In this document: piece after piece, positions 1 to 9,285 of the stretch
Numbering within the stretch: position 1 is the stretch's first letter
How the letters are laid out: every line of letters starts with the position of its first letter
Source: Bradyrhizobium iriomotense
GTDB taxonomy: Bacteria > Pseudomonadota > Alphaproteobacteria > Rhizobiales > Xanthobacteraceae
Assembly: GCF_030160715.1 (NCBI RefSeq)
Contig: NZ_BSOW01000004.1
Span: 248,001 to 312,000, forward strand
DNA length: 64,000 nt
Direction: 5' to 3'
Notes under the pieces: model-generated
Seen by the model: only the letters and a program-made list of their open reading frames with translations
Databases searched by the model: none
Told to the model about the DNA's origin: nothing
Translations under genes and position numbers: made by a program

Positions 1-181
1 CGCTCACGTCGCGCAACGCGGTGCGGGTCTCCTCGGCGGCAACGACGCCCTGAAGCTTCGACAGATCGCCGGCGTAATACATCGCGCCGAAGCACACGGT
101 CAGAAGGAGGGACAAGATCACGAGAACGACGACCGGTCGTCGTCGACGCTGCCTGGCTTTCTGATCCGAAATCGATTCCAC
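1..181 (-). CDS. Membrane-anchored protein, N-terminal fragment (gene runs off the left edge)
   Basis: Only the first 60 codons are inside the window. Reading the minus strand from a GTG at 181 gives a short basic N-terminus (a run of Arg near residues 10-15), one hydrophobic segment at about residues 17-36, then a polar stretch that stays open to the edge. This is the layout of a single-pass inner-membrane protein with its bulk on the periplasmic side. GTG is chosen because its frame stays open, while the nearby ATG frame at about 207 closes at 118. The function cannot be named from this fragment. Confidence 0.5.
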   Translation of the reverse strand, partial: MESISDQKARQRRRRPVVVLVILSLLLTVCFGAMYYAGDLSKLQGVVAAEETRTALRDVS

Positions 182-425
182 GGCGCCGATTCCCCCAACG
201 AACCCATTCTACCGCTTTTCACCGCGGCGGAGGAGTCCGGGGCGAGAGGCCGGCAGAGCGCATCAGCGGAACTTGCATTGTCGAATGGTTGGCTTGCGAT
301 GCCCGGTGGAGGTCGGTGGAAGCTGAGTGCACCCAACCAAAGCCCAATGGTGCCGGTGACACGTCGAGGCCGATACTGCGTTGCCGGAAAGCCCTTGCCC
401 GGCACAGGAAAGAGGGGGTGTTCGG

Positions 426-854
426 ATGATGCCAGACAACGTCGCCCTGTTCGCTGCGATCATCCTGCTGCTTCCGATGTTTTATCTGCTGCTGGCCGCG
501 CCGGCCTTTCTGCTGGTGAAGCTGGACGTCCGCCCCGTCGCCTTGCTGCTCCGCGCCATGTTCAACGGCTATTTCCTGACATTGGCCGTTGCCGGTGCCG
601 TGGGGACAATTGCCGTTGCCGTGGAGGGCCGCGCGGTCCTGGCCATGGGCATCGGCCTGATCACGGCGTTCGCGGTCTCTTCGCGCCGCTGGTTCCTTCG
701 GCGGATGGACGCGCAGATCAGTGACCAGGATCCCGGCGACGCCGATTCCGCGCGCCGGCTCCGGCGGCTGCATTGGGGTGGCATGCTGGGCAATGCGATC
801 CAGCTTGCCGTCGTCGTGGCCTGCATTCCCTATATCGCCATCGCGCCGACGTGA
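426..854 (+). CDS. Small integral membrane protein of unknown function
   Basis: A 142-residue protein with a hydrophobic segment at about 6-28, further ones near 40-75, and a last one at about 115-135. A charged Arg/Asp-rich stretch at about 85-112 separates the early and late segments. A GAGGGGG ribosome-binding site lies just upstream of two adjacent ATG codons (426 and 429), which fixes the start. It converges on chrA with about 30 bases between stops. I recognise no family; a conserved small inner-membrane protein is the most that can be said. Confidence 0.6.
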   Translation: MMPDNVALFAAIILLLPMFYLLLAAPAFLLVKLDVRPVALLLRAMFNGYFLTLAVAGAVGTIAVAVEGRAVLAMGIGLITAFAVSSRRWFLRRMDAQISDQDPGDADSARRLRRLHWGGMLGNAIQLAVVVACIPYIAIAPT

Positions 855-886
855 TCGTTGGCCAAAGGGCTCGCGAGGCGTGATGT

Positions 887-2272
887 TTAGATCATCCCCA
901 CCATCCGCAGCGCCACGCCCGCCGCGCATGATCCCGCGAGCACCGTCAGCATCCCGAGCTTGAAGCGGAAGATCGCGGTTGCGGCCGCGATCGAGAGCAC
1001 GAGCGCGGCGAGATCGACACTTGAGAGCACTGGCATGTCGAAGGACAGCGGAAATGCGTGCACCGGAACGGTCTCGCGGAACAGCGTGTGCAGCGCGAAC
1101 CAGATCGAGAGGTTGAGGATCACGCCGACAACGGCCGCGGTGATCGCGCTGAGCGCGCCGGCGAGGCCCTTGTTGCCGCGCAGAAGCTCGACATAGGGGG
1201 CACCCAGGAAGATCCAGAGGAAGCAGGGCGTGAAGGTCACCCAGGTCGCGAGCAGGCCGCCGAGTGTGCCGGCGAGCATTGGCGACATCCCGCCCGGATC
1301 ACGAAAGGCGGCCATGAAGCCCACGAATTGCAGCACCATGATGAGGGGGCCGGGCGTGGTCTCGGCCATGCCGAGGCCGTCCAGCATCTCGCGCGCGCTG
1401 AGCCAGTGGTAATGTTCCACCGCCTGCTGGGCGACATAGGCGAGCACCGCATAGGCGCCGCCGAAGGTGACCAGCGCCATCTTGGAGAAGAACAGCGCGA
1501 TCTGGCTGAACACGTTGACTTCTCCGAAGGCCGTGAGCAGAGCGATCACAGGGACGAGCCAGAGCGCGAGCCACAGTGTGCCGACGCGGATCGCGCGCGC
1601 GGCGTTGGGGCGAACATGATCGGGCACGGCTTCGCCGAGCATGCTATCGATCGCGGCATTGCTGTTGCCGCCGCCATGTCCGCCGCCGGCGAATTCCGGA
1701 CGGCCGCTTCTTGCGCCGACATATCCGATCACGCCGGCGGCGATGATGATGATCGGGAAGGGGACGGCGAAGAAAAAGATCGCGACGAAGGCTGCGGCCG
1801 CAATCGCGATCATGATGCGGTTCTTCAGCGCGCGCTTGCCGACGCGCACCACGGCCTCGACGACGATGGCGAGCACGGCGGCCTTCAGGCCGAAGAACAG
1901 CGCCTCGACAAAGCTGACATTGCCGAAGGCCGCATAGATGTAGCTCAGGCCCATGATGGCGATGATGCCGGGCAGGATGAACAGCCCGCCCGCCATCAGC
2001 CCGCCGGCCGTCCGATGCATCAGCCAGCCGATATAGGTCGCAAGCTGCTGCGCCTCCGGTCCGGGCAGCAGCATGCAGTAATTCAGCGCATGCAGGAAAC
2101 GGCCCTCGGAGATCCAGTTCTTCTCCTCGACCAGGATGCGATGCATCACCGCGATCTGGCCGGCCGGGCCGCCGAAGCTCAAGCAGGCGACCCGGAGCCA
2201 GACGCGAAAGGCTTCGTTGAAGCTGATGCCGTGACCGGCATCAGCTCCTGCTTGGACATTGCGGGTATCCAT
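887..2272 (-). CDS. chrA: Chromate efflux transporter ChrA
   Basis: A CHR-family transporter of about 461 residues that exports chromate from the cytoplasm. It has the two homologous halves of long-chain ChrA. Both begin with the family pattern: a FGGPAGQIAVMH-type stretch near residue 34, and FGGAYAVLAYVAQQ with a later TTPGPLIM in the second half. Each half holds about five to six membrane segments. The ATG at 2272 overlaps the stop of the upstream rhodanese-ChrB gene (TGATG); a GTG one codon upstream is the alternative start. The overlap implies co-transcription and translational coupling. Confidence 0.9.
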   Translation of the reverse strand: MDTRNVQAGADAGHGISFNEAFRVWLRVACLSFGGPAGQIAVMHRILVEEKNWISEGRFLHALNYCMLLPGPEAQQLATYIGWLMHRTAGGLMAGGLFILPGIIAIMGLSYIYAAFGNVSFVEALFFGLKAAVLAIVVEAVVRVGKRALKNRIMIAIAAAAFVAIFFFAVPFPIIIIAAGVIGYVGARSGRPEFAGGGHGGGNSNAAIDSMLGEAVPDHVRPNAARAIRVGTLWLALWLVPVIALLTAFGEVNVFSQIALFFSKMALVTFGGAYAVLAYVAQQAVEHYHWLSAREMLDGLGMAETTPGPLIMVLQFVGFMAAFRDPGGMSPMLAGTLGGLLATWVTFTPCFLWIFLGAPYVELLRGNKGLAGALSAITAAVVGVILNLSIWFALHTLFRETVPVHAFPLSFDMPVLSSVDLAALVLSIAAATAIFRFKLGMLTVLAGSCAAGVALRMVGMI

Positions 2273-3090
2273 CACGCCTTCACTTTGTTGGTCGGCCAGT
2301 TGTGGGTTTCAGCGGTGGCGTCGCGGCACCAGCGGTAGAAGGCGTCATAGAGCAGCATGCCGGCCTCGAGCTGCGCGAGGTCGTCATCATACATTCGCGA
2401 CAGGCCGAGCGAGGCCGCGAGCAGGCCCGGGGCCTCCGGCGCGAGATCGGGCCGCGCGGTGTCGGCGCCGCGCACCAGGGTGGCGAGCCGCTGCAAGGGC
2501 GGCGTCGAGATGCCGAACTCCTCGACCATGACGTCGAAGGTGCAGAGCGGTCCGCGGTGGCTCCAGAACACGTTCTCGATGTCGAAGGGCGCGGCATTGA
2601 AGCGTTCGCCGACGCCGACGACTTCGGACGGCGCGACATACAGGAACACCGCATTGGGATCGACGAAGCGGCGGATCAGCCATGGGCAGGCGATGCGATC
2701 GACCTTCGGCCGTGCCCGCGTCACCCAGACGGTACGGCCCCTGGCATCCCGCTTCGGCAGCTTGCTGGTCTCGACAAGCGGCAGCTTGGCCGCCTTCCAG
2801 CCCTCGAAACCGCCTTCCAGCGTTTCGGCCTGCACGCCGAGCTGCCGCAGCCAGGCTGCCGTACCCTGCGCGAGCTTTTCGCCGCGCAGGCAGGAGACGA
2901 TGGCGGAGCGGCCAACGAAGTCGCCGCCCCAATCCGGAACCTTGTCGTGGCTGAGCTTGATGGAGCCGGGGATCAGCCGCCGGTCGGCGGCAAAGTCCTC
3001 GTCGGTGCGAACGTCGATCAGGGCAGGGGCATTCGCCGTGCCGATCAGTCGCGCCAGCTTGTCGGAAGATATCGTCGTGAAAGAAGACAT
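2272..3090 (-). CDS. chrB: Rhodanese-ChrB fusion, chromate resistance protein
   Basis: A 272-residue protein with two parts. Residues 1-95 are a rhodanese domain with the active-site Cys67 in a SCLRGEK loop. From about 115 to the end is a ChrB C-terminal domain (VTRARPKVDRIACPWLIRRF and FDIENVFWSHRG stretches). ChrB domains are tied to chromate resistance and to regulation of chr operons. The rhodanese half could handle sulfur or thiol chemistry linked to chromate reduction; that is inference. The ATG at 3090 is preceded by AGGA at proper spacing. It is first in a two-gene operon with chrA. Confidence 0.85.
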   Translation of the reverse strand: MSSFTTISSDKLARLIGTANAPALIDVRTDEDFAADRRLIPGSIKLSHDKVPDWGGDFVGRSAIVSCLRGEKLAQGTAAWLRQLGVQAETLEGGFEGWKAAKLPLVETSKLPKRDARGRTVWVTRARPKVDRIACPWLIRRFVDPNAVFLYVAPSEVVGVGERFNAAPFDIENVFWSHRGPLCTFDVMVEEFGISTPPLQRLATLVRGADTARPDLAPEAPGLLAASLGLSRMYDDDLAQLEAGMLLYDAFYRWCRDATAETHNWPTNKVKA

Positions 3091-3230
3091 GATGCGTCCT
3101 CGTGAAAAACGAACGGGACGCGATGCTTGGGCGTGTCGCCTCGTGGGGAGATCGCTCAAATCCCCATGCGGGATATTACAGCGAAACTGCGCCGGCATGT
3201 CAATCGCGGACCGGCGCCCGCGCTTCCGGT

Positions 3231-4400
3231 TCAGGCCGGAGGCGAAATCCCCCGCAAGACATCCCTGAAAACGCCGTACTGCAGTTGGAACGCTTGCGGG
3301 CTGTAGTCATAGTAGTATCCCGCATTCACCATGACGACGAGATCGAGCTCCGGGACGATGCGCATCGCCTGGCCGCCTCGACCGAGCGCACCAATCCAGG
3401 TGACTTCACGCCCGTTGAGCCGGGAGCGGCCGAGCCACCACAAATATCCATAGGATCGACTGTCCGTGGCCTTGATCTTAGGTGTCGTCGAGGTCTCGAT
3501 CCATGCCTTCGAAACGATCTGGCGGCCGTTCCAGCGACCGCCTGCGAGGACCATCTGGCCGAATTTTGCCATATCGCGCGGTCGCAGGCGCAATCCTCCT
3601 CCGGCGTCGGTATCTCCCCTGTAGCGATTCCACTCCACACGCGTGATGCCCAGAGGCTCGAACAAGGTCTCGCGCGCAAATTCGTCGAGGGGACGCCCGG
3701 TCGCCTTGCGGATGATGGCCGAGACGAGCGCGAGCGCGCCGGTGTTGTAGAAGAACTCCTGTCCCGCCGGGGCAGTCACCGAAAGGCCGAGGACGTAACG
3801 ACACTGATCCGACGCCATGTGCATGCGCGACTCGTCGTTGTCGTCGTCTCCAGTGGCCGGAGTCGCCTCCACCCACTTCAGACCCATCGACATGGTGAGC
3901 GCGTGCACCAGCTGAATGCGGTCCTTCTCGGGGGAACGCAAGTCTGACAACTCGGGGAAGAAGCTGAAGATCGGTTCGTTGACGCTGCGTATCAGCCCCC
4001 GATCGATCGCGATCCCGACTGCGAGTGACGCGACGCTCTTTGAAACCGATTTCAAGTCATGGAGCGTATCGGCATCAAAGGTGACGTTCTCCACCCGGCG
4101 GCCAAAGATGCGGCCGGGAACATCGTCGGCCCCCGTGAAGTACCGCTCGAACACCAGTCTGCCACCGCGGACGACCAGCACCGAATGGATGTTGGCACCG
4201 CTTGCCGCGAGCCGATCGGCCATCCCACACAGAGCATTGCGGTCGATGAGCTTGTCCTCGCCACCGGCGCTGACGGGCCAGCCATCGTCTCGCGCGACCG
4301 GAACACCGCGGCCGTCGGGCGGGTCCGCGTACACCGGCAACCCGGTGAGCGGTGACAGCGCAGCTCCTCCGAGAAGTGAAATAAACCGGCGCCGTCTCAT
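3231..4400 (-). CDS. Exported serine hydrolase, class C beta-lactamase-like family
   Basis: A 389-residue protein of the beta-lactamase/esterase/6-aminohexanoate hydrolase superfamily. The N-terminus has RRRRF followed by a hydrophobic stretch, which fits a Tat signal peptide. The SxxK nucleophile motif is S118-V-S-K121. A Tyr-Asn pair at 218-219 is the likely second motif, and a GRGG stretch late in the protein fits the KTG-equivalent box. The substrate is unknown; such proteins include esterases, amidases and peptidases as well as lactamases. It stands alone between chrB and the AraC-type gene. Confidence 0.8.
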   Translation of the reverse strand: MRRRRFISLLGGAALSPLTGLPVYADPPDGRGVPVARDDGWPVSAGGEDKLIDRNALCGMADRLAASGANIHSVLVVRGGRLVFERYFTGADDVPGRIFGRRVENVTFDADTLHDLKSVSKSVASLAVGIAIDRGLIRSVNEPIFSFFPELSDLRSPEKDRIQLVHALTMSMGLKWVEATPATGDDDNDESRMHMASDQCRYVLGLSVTAPAGQEFFYNTGALALVSAIIRKATGRPLDEFARETLFEPLGITRVEWNRYRGDTDAGGGLRLRPRDMAKFGQMVLAGGRWNGRQIVSKAWIETSTTPKIKATDSRSYGYLWWLGRSRLNGREVTWIGALGRGGQAMRIVPELDLVVMVNAGYYYDYSPQAFQLQYGVFRDVLRGISPPA

Positions 4401-4599
4401 TTGCTCCTCCCAAGCGCCGGGTCATCGGATGGCGCCGGTCCTGCAAGCGACCGCAGCAGGACGAGCGCGGACGATAGTTCCATCAAGCGCGTTGGCCGGT
4501 ATCCTGCCATTCATCTGGTCTCCGCCTGCGCGAAAGTGCGCAATCGCCTCTCTTATCCATCGGAGACCGCGCTCTGGCTCGCCCAATTCCGGGATTCGG

Positions 4600-5721
4600 C
4601 TAGCCGATTTTTCGATCAGCCTGGTCGGATCGCGACAGATCAGCCGGCGGGGCGCCACGCGCCTTCCGCCGGTACTCGGTCGGCGTCATGCCGGTATCGG
4701 CCTTGAAGGCGCGATTGAACGGGCCGAGCGACCGGAAGCCGGCATCCATCGCGATCGTCAGCACGGGCACGTCGTGCTGGCTCGGGTCAGACAGCGCTGT
4801 CTTCACATCCTTGAGCCGGTATTGGTTGATGAACGCGTTGAAGTTTCGATATCCCAGGCCTTCATTGATCGCGCGCCGCAGCTGCTCTTCCGGAACCGTG
4901 AGCCGGGACGCCAGCGCGCCGATCGTCAGCCGCTCTTGCCGGAAGATGCACTCCTCCGTCATCAACTGCTCGAGACGCCTCAGCAACGAGGGGGCGATGG
5001 TCTGCAGCGCGGTCTTCGGCTCTGCGGCGGGCGGGGCGTCGGCTCTGCTCTGCGGAAGCACAGCTGCCGCAGGACCGGTTGGCGCAACCTGTAGCAGGCT
5101 CCAAGCCGTCAGGACCGCGAGCACGCATAGCCCGGCGGCCCTGAACGTGTCGATCGCGGCCGGTGCGAGGGCAAGCCGGCCGAGACCAGAGCTGTAGATC
5201 GCATCGATCGAGATGAAGAGCACGGCGCCGAGCATGACCGCGACGCGCAGCCGCCGCCTGCCCATGACCAGGTCGCCACGCCACGTCGCCATTGTCTGGG
5301 CGGCGGCGAGCACGGCCAGCCCGAGCGACGCAAGTTGCACCATTGTGTCGGCGACCGGCCCCAACCTTGACCATGTGGCGCCGCCATAGGCGCTCACCAT
5401 CTCACCCGCGACGAGCAGGGCCCACAGTGCCGCATGGCGACCGCGCAGAATGAAATCATCGTCAAAGATGACCCTTGCCCACAGCCAGAACACGGCAGGG
5501 CTGCCGGCGGCCAGCGCCAGTATGGGGGCGCGCCAAAAAGCTCCGGCCGGTTCGAATCCCGGCACCCAGTTGACGGCAGATGCGGCCGCGCCGAGCATGA
5601 GGGCCGCGCCCAACGGCCCACTCCTGGTCTGGCGCCGGTCGCGCCAGCTCAGGCCTGCAAGCAGCAAAAACAATCCGCATGCCGCTCCGTGGGCGCCAAG
5701 CTCGAAAGCCGAGAGAGACAT
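4600..5721 (-). CDS. AraC-type regulator with a multi-spanning membrane N-terminus
   Basis: About 373 residues. The first 220 or so form roughly seven hydrophobic segments. After a linker rich in Pro/Ala, the last 110 residues are an AraC/XylS DNA-binding region with two helix-turn-helix units (LTIGALASRL and LTIAMDAGFRSLGPFNRAFKADTGMTPTEYR). The DNA-binding domain therefore sits at the cytoplasmic end of a membrane protein. The start at 5721 is chosen because it begins just before the first membrane helix; an ATG pair at 5772/5769 would add 17 residues, and neither has a strong ribosome-binding site. The target genes and signal are unknown. Confidence 0.8.
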   Translation of the reverse strand: MSLSAFELGAHGAACGLFLLLAGLSWRDRRQTRSGPLGAALMLGAAASAVNWVPGFEPAGAFWRAPILALAAGSPAVFWLWARVIFDDDFILRGRHAALWALLVAGEMVSAYGGATWSRLGPVADTMVQLASLGLAVLAAAQTMATWRGDLVMGRRRLRVAVMLGAVLFISIDAIYSSGLGRLALAPAAIDTFRAAGLCVLAVLTAWSLLQVAPTGPAAAVLPQSRADAPPAAEPKTALQTIAPSLLRRLEQLMTEECIFRQERLTIGALASRLTVPEEQLRRAINEGLGYRNFNAFINQYRLKDVKTALSDPSQHDVPVLTIAMDAGFRSLGPFNRAFKADTGMTPTEYRRKARGAPPADLSRSDQADRKIG

Positions 5722-6152
5722 GCGTTCACGCCGCGGCGGTCGGCAGGATAGCCATGACAAGGCCCTCATCATCCGCGTACCGGGGTGGCGACGCGGGACG
5801 CCGATGCCAATTACGACAGCGGCGTGCGGGCGTCAAAGCAGTGCGGCCGATCACTTTCCGCCTGGTGGCGTTTGCGCCAATATCTGCGCGAGTCGACGAG
5901 CCTTCGTCCCCACGCGCTCCGATGATGGCATATTGCAGGTGATTTGCCCGACGTGTCAAATGATTTCGTAAAATCCGTAGAGCGTCGCGCCGGAGTCATC
6001 GACTCCTTTGCATGGGGTTGTTTTTCAAATTTTGTCGTGCGTCATGGAAAGTCGGGCTCCCAAGATGGTCCAGTAGCATCGTCGAATTGGAAAGTTCGGG
6101 CGCTCGGGCCTATATTTGGGGCGACTGGATTCCGTTTCCGGAGCTCTATCCG
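5722..6152. other. Intergenic region between AraC-type gene and dmeF
   Basis: This divergent gap should hold promoters for both neighbours. Short open frames exist on both strands, but none has a ribosome-binding site with a credible protein. No dmeR-type repressor gene is present, although dmeF is preceded by one in several rhizobia. No clear palindrome or repeat was picked out by eye. Confidence 0.4.
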
Positions 6153-7115
6153 ATGCATTCACATTCCATCGAGCAATGGACGCACGAGCATGCGTTCCTC
6201 GGCGACAGGCATGACGAGAACGAACGGCGCACCTGGTTCGTGGTGGCACTGACGCTCATCATGATGGTCGGCGAGATCGTCGCCGGCTCGCTGTTCGGCT
6301 CGATGGCGCTGCTCGCCGACGGCTGGCACATGGGAACCCATGCGGCAGCGCTCGGAATCGCGGCGTTTGCCTATCGCTTCGCGCGTCAGCACCTTGGCAA
6401 TGCGCATTTCACTTTCGGCACCGGCAAGTTCGGCGATCTCGCCGCCTTTTCCAGCGCGATCATTTTGGGTCTGATCGCGGTCCAGATCGCCTATGAGAGT
6501 GTGTTGCGGCTGATCTCGCCGGTGCCGATCGTCTATGGCGAGGCGATCGCGGTCGCTGTGCTCGGCCTCTGCGTCAATCTCGTCAGCGCCTGGCTGCTGC
6601 GCGACAGCCATGACCATCACCATCACGGCCATGATCATGGCCACGGGCATGCGCATGACGACGATCACGACCATGATCATCACCACCACCATCACGACAA
6701 CAATCTCCGCGCCGCCTACATTCATGTCATGGCGGACGCAGCGACCTCGCTGCTGGCGATCGGCGCGCTCGTCGTCGCCATGTATTCGGGATGGGTGTGG
6801 GCCGATCCGGCCGTCGGCCTGATCGGCAGCGTGGTGATCGCGAGCTGGGCGTTCGGCCTGATCAAGGCCTCGGGTGCGGTGCTGCTCGACGTGCGCGCCG
6901 ACGAGAAGCTGGAAAGGGTCATCCGCGCCCGTATGGAGGTGGGCGAGGACCGCGTCACCGACCTGCATCTCTGGCAGGTCGGCCCCGGCCACCGCGCCGT
7001 GCTGGTCTCGCTCGTCTCCGACAAGCCGAAGCAGCCGGCCGTCTACAAGAAACGGCTCGCGGGCTTGAAGGGGCTCAGCCACGTCACGGTCGAAGTCGAG
7101 ACCTGCCCGCATTAA
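6153..7115 (+). CDS. dmeF: Cation diffusion facilitator exporter, DmeF type
   Basis: A 320-residue CDF-family inner-membrane transporter that exports divalent metals (Co/Ni/Zn class) in exchange for protons. Six membrane segments are expected. The first metal site is in ADGWHMGTHA and the matching one is in the IHVMADAATS stretch, giving the HxxxD-type pairs of the family. Between segments 4 and 5 is a very His/Asp-rich cytoplasmic loop of about 35 residues (near 150-182). The early HSHSIEQWTHEH stretch is typical of DmeF. The ATG at 6153 is chosen because the upstream extension has no family character. Confidence 0.88.
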   Translation: MHSHSIEQWTHEHAFLGDRHDENERRTWFVVALTLIMMVGEIVAGSLFGSMALLADGWHMGTHAAALGIAAFAYRFARQHLGNAHFTFGTGKFGDLAAFSSAIILGLIAVQIAYESVLRLISPVPIVYGEAIAVAVLGLCVNLVSAWLLRDSHDHHHHGHDHGHGHAHDDDHDHDHHHHHHDNNLRAAYIHVMADAATSLLAIGALVVAMYSGWVWADPAVGLIGSVVIASWAFGLIKASGAVLLDVRADEKLERVIRARMEVGEDRVTDLHLWQVGPGHRAVLVSLVSDKPKQPAVYKKRLAGLKGLSHVTVEVETCPH

Positions 7116-7415
7116 GCAGGCGGTCTGGGGCCGGGTGGTTTCGCTCGTCGCGTGAAGATGATGCCAATGCTGCCATTGGTTGCAAGCCATCCGGTCCGCG
7201 ACCAGCTGACGCATATTTTCCCAATCGTGATCTGCTTCATACCGCGGTGCTCACCTGCGCACTATTGGTGTCGGGGTGCGCTCGATGAACTCCACCTTCC
7301 AATCCGTCGGTGCTCGTTGATCGAGCGGGAGAGCGGGTTGGCTTGAGGGGAAACCCCGAGAGGCTATCCACTGGAAGCCCGGGCAAAGGCGCGATCGGGC
7401 TTCGGAGAGACAATC
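7116..7415. other. Intergenic region before the cyclase gene
   Basis: About 300 bases separate dmeF from the cyclase-TPR gene. No open frame with a credible start was found on either strand, and no repeat of the families seen elsewhere in the window. It presumably carries the promoter of the three-gene module that follows. Confidence 0.4.
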
Positions 7416-9245
7416 ATGGGCCTCGTGCAACATGATGCAGTTGTCCTCTTGATCGATCTCGTGGAGTCGGTACGGCTCATGCGCGAGCACGAGGCCTCTG
7501 CCGTGCGTCGATGGGCCGACTTTGTCCGTATCGCTACCGAACAGATCCTGCCGCGCTATGGTGGCATCTTTGTCAAAAGCCTCGGCGATGGCCTGATGGC
7601 CCGTTTCGAGACGGTGCCGGACGCCGTGCATGGCGCAGCCGAGATGCATCGGACGATCGCGGCCCTGAACGAGGGCATGCCGGAGGATCAGCACTTCCAG
7701 CTTCGCGCGGGCATCAACGCCTCCACCGCCTGGAGCGACGGGATCGACATCTATGGCAGTGGCATCAATCTCGCGGCCCGGCTCGCGACCCTCGCAGGCC
7801 CCGGTGAAACCATCGCCAGTGCGGCCGCGCATGAGCAACTGGCGGCGGCCCTGGCAAGCCTTGCAAATCCGGGCGAGACCGTCGGCAGCGCGGCGGCACG
7901 CGACGAACTTACGCACGGGGTGGATGCAATCTGCGAAGATTTGGGCGAATGTATCCTCAAGCACTTCGACAAGCCGGTCCGGGCCTACCGTGTCGGTCCG
8001 GCAAGTCCGCACCCGAGCCTCACGGCTCGGCGGGATTATGGCACGCCCATGGAACCGACGATTGCGGTCATTCCCTTTGTTGCGCGAAACAACGCGCCGG
8101 AGCATCTCGACGTTGGGAATCTGTTCGCAGACAGCGTGATCTGGCGGCTATCGCGATCGCCGAATCTGAAGGTGATCTCGCGTCTGTCCACGAACGTGTT
8201 CCGCGGCCGGGTGAGCGACGTTGCGGAAGTGTCGGCGCATCTCGGAGCCACCTACATCCTCAGCGGCAGCTACGTGGTCGATGCGGGCCGGATCCTCGTG
8301 ACGGCGGAGCTGTCGGCTGCGCGCACCAACCAGGTCGTCTGGACGGATCGCTTGAACGGCACCATCGGCGACCTGCTGCAGCCGGAGAGCGATCTGGCCC
8401 ACCGTATCGCCGCGGCAGTCCATCTGTCGGTGTTCGACGCCGAGGTCGAGCATATCCTGACCCAGCCGCTGCCCACGCTCGAGAGCTATTCGCTGCTGCT
8501 CGGGAGCATCAGGCTGATGCACCGTTCGAACAAGGAGGAATTTCTCCAGACCCGCAAGGTGCTGGACGAACTTATCAATCGGCACGCGCGGATTGCAGCG
8601 CCGCGCGCCTGGCTCGCAAACTGGTATATCCTGCGCGTGACGCGAGGCTGGTCCGAGGATCGTAAGCGCGAGGCCGCCGAGGCGTTGAGCGCCACCCACG
8701 CAGCGCTCGATCGCGATCCGTCGGATGCGTTGGCGCTCGCGACCGAGGGCTTCGTTTACTGCCACCTGTTGAAAGACCTCGACACGGCGCGCAAGCGCTG
8801 CGAACAGGCCGTCGAGGCCAATCCCAGCCACGCGCTGGGCTGGCTCTATCGCGGCGTCGTCAACGCGTTCAAGGGTGAGGGGTCTGCAGCCGTTGACGCG
8901 ACGCGGCGCGCCATGGAGCTCTCTCCGCTCGATCCACAGCGCTACTATTTCGAATCCCTCGGCGCAACGGCACAGCTCTCGGCGCACCAATATGCGGAAG
9001 CGGAAAAGCTTGCGCGCTCGTCCCTTTCTCTCAATCGCATGCATCCGTCCACCTGGCGGGTGCTGACGATTGCCCTTGTCTCGCAGAACCGAATGGACGA
9101 AGCGCGCGCGGCGTTGAGCAGGATGCGCCAGCTAGAGCCGAAGCTGACGGTTGAGAAATACGCCGCCCGCATTCCGAATGCGCATTTCGAGACGGGCCGG
9201 CAGTGGGCGCGCTGCCTGGAAATGGCAGGTTTACCGACGGGCTAA
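7416..9245 (+). CDS. Class III adenylate/guanylate cyclase with TolB-like and TPR regions
   Basis: A 609-residue protein. Residues 8-125 are a class III cyclase catalytic domain. Metal-binding D14 and D58, K54 in FVKSLGDG (adenine-contacting position), D111, N118 and R122 in DIYGSGINLAARL are all present, so an active cyclase is plausible. Residues 123-165 hold two similar 20-residue units in tandem. Residues 214-340 resemble the TolB/FlgO-type N-terminal fold found in such cyclases. Residues 390-609 are TPR-like helices. No membrane segment or signal peptide is seen. It is first of three close, co-directional genes. Confidence 0.85.
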   Translation: MGLVQHDAVVLLIDLVESVRLMREHEASAVRRWADFVRIATEQILPRYGGIFVKSLGDGLMARFETVPDAVHGAAEMHRTIAALNEGMPEDQHFQLRAGINASTAWSDGIDIYGSGINLAARLATLAGPGETIASAAAHEQLAAALASLANPGETVGSAAARDELTHGVDAICEDLGECILKHFDKPVRAYRVGPASPHPSLTARRDYGTPMEPTIAVIPFVARNNAPEHLDVGNLFADSVIWRLSRSPNLKVISRLSTNVFRGRVSDVAEVSAHLGATYILSGSYVVDAGRILVTAELSAARTNQVVWTDRLNGTIGDLLQPESDLAHRIAAAVHLSVFDAEVEHILTQPLPTLESYSLLLGSIRLMHRSNKEEFLQTRKVLDELINRHARIAAPRAWLANWYILRVTRGWSEDRKREAAEALSATHAALDRDPSDALALATEGFVYCHLLKDLDTARKRCEQAVEANPSHALGWLYRGVVNAFKGEGSAAVDATRRAMELSPLDPQRYYFESLGATAQLSAHQYAEAEKLARSSLSLNRMHPSTWRVLTIALVSQNRMDEARAALSRMRQLEPKLTVEKYAARIPNAHFETGRQWARCLEMAGLPTG

Positions 9246-9285
9246 AACTCGATCCGAGGCTGACTTACTCACAAGGAGGCAGGCT

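Noticed and set aside
6153..6160. Longer DmeF start at 6012
   Set aside because: The extra 47 residues have no family character and would precede the usual HSH-type DmeF N-terminus.
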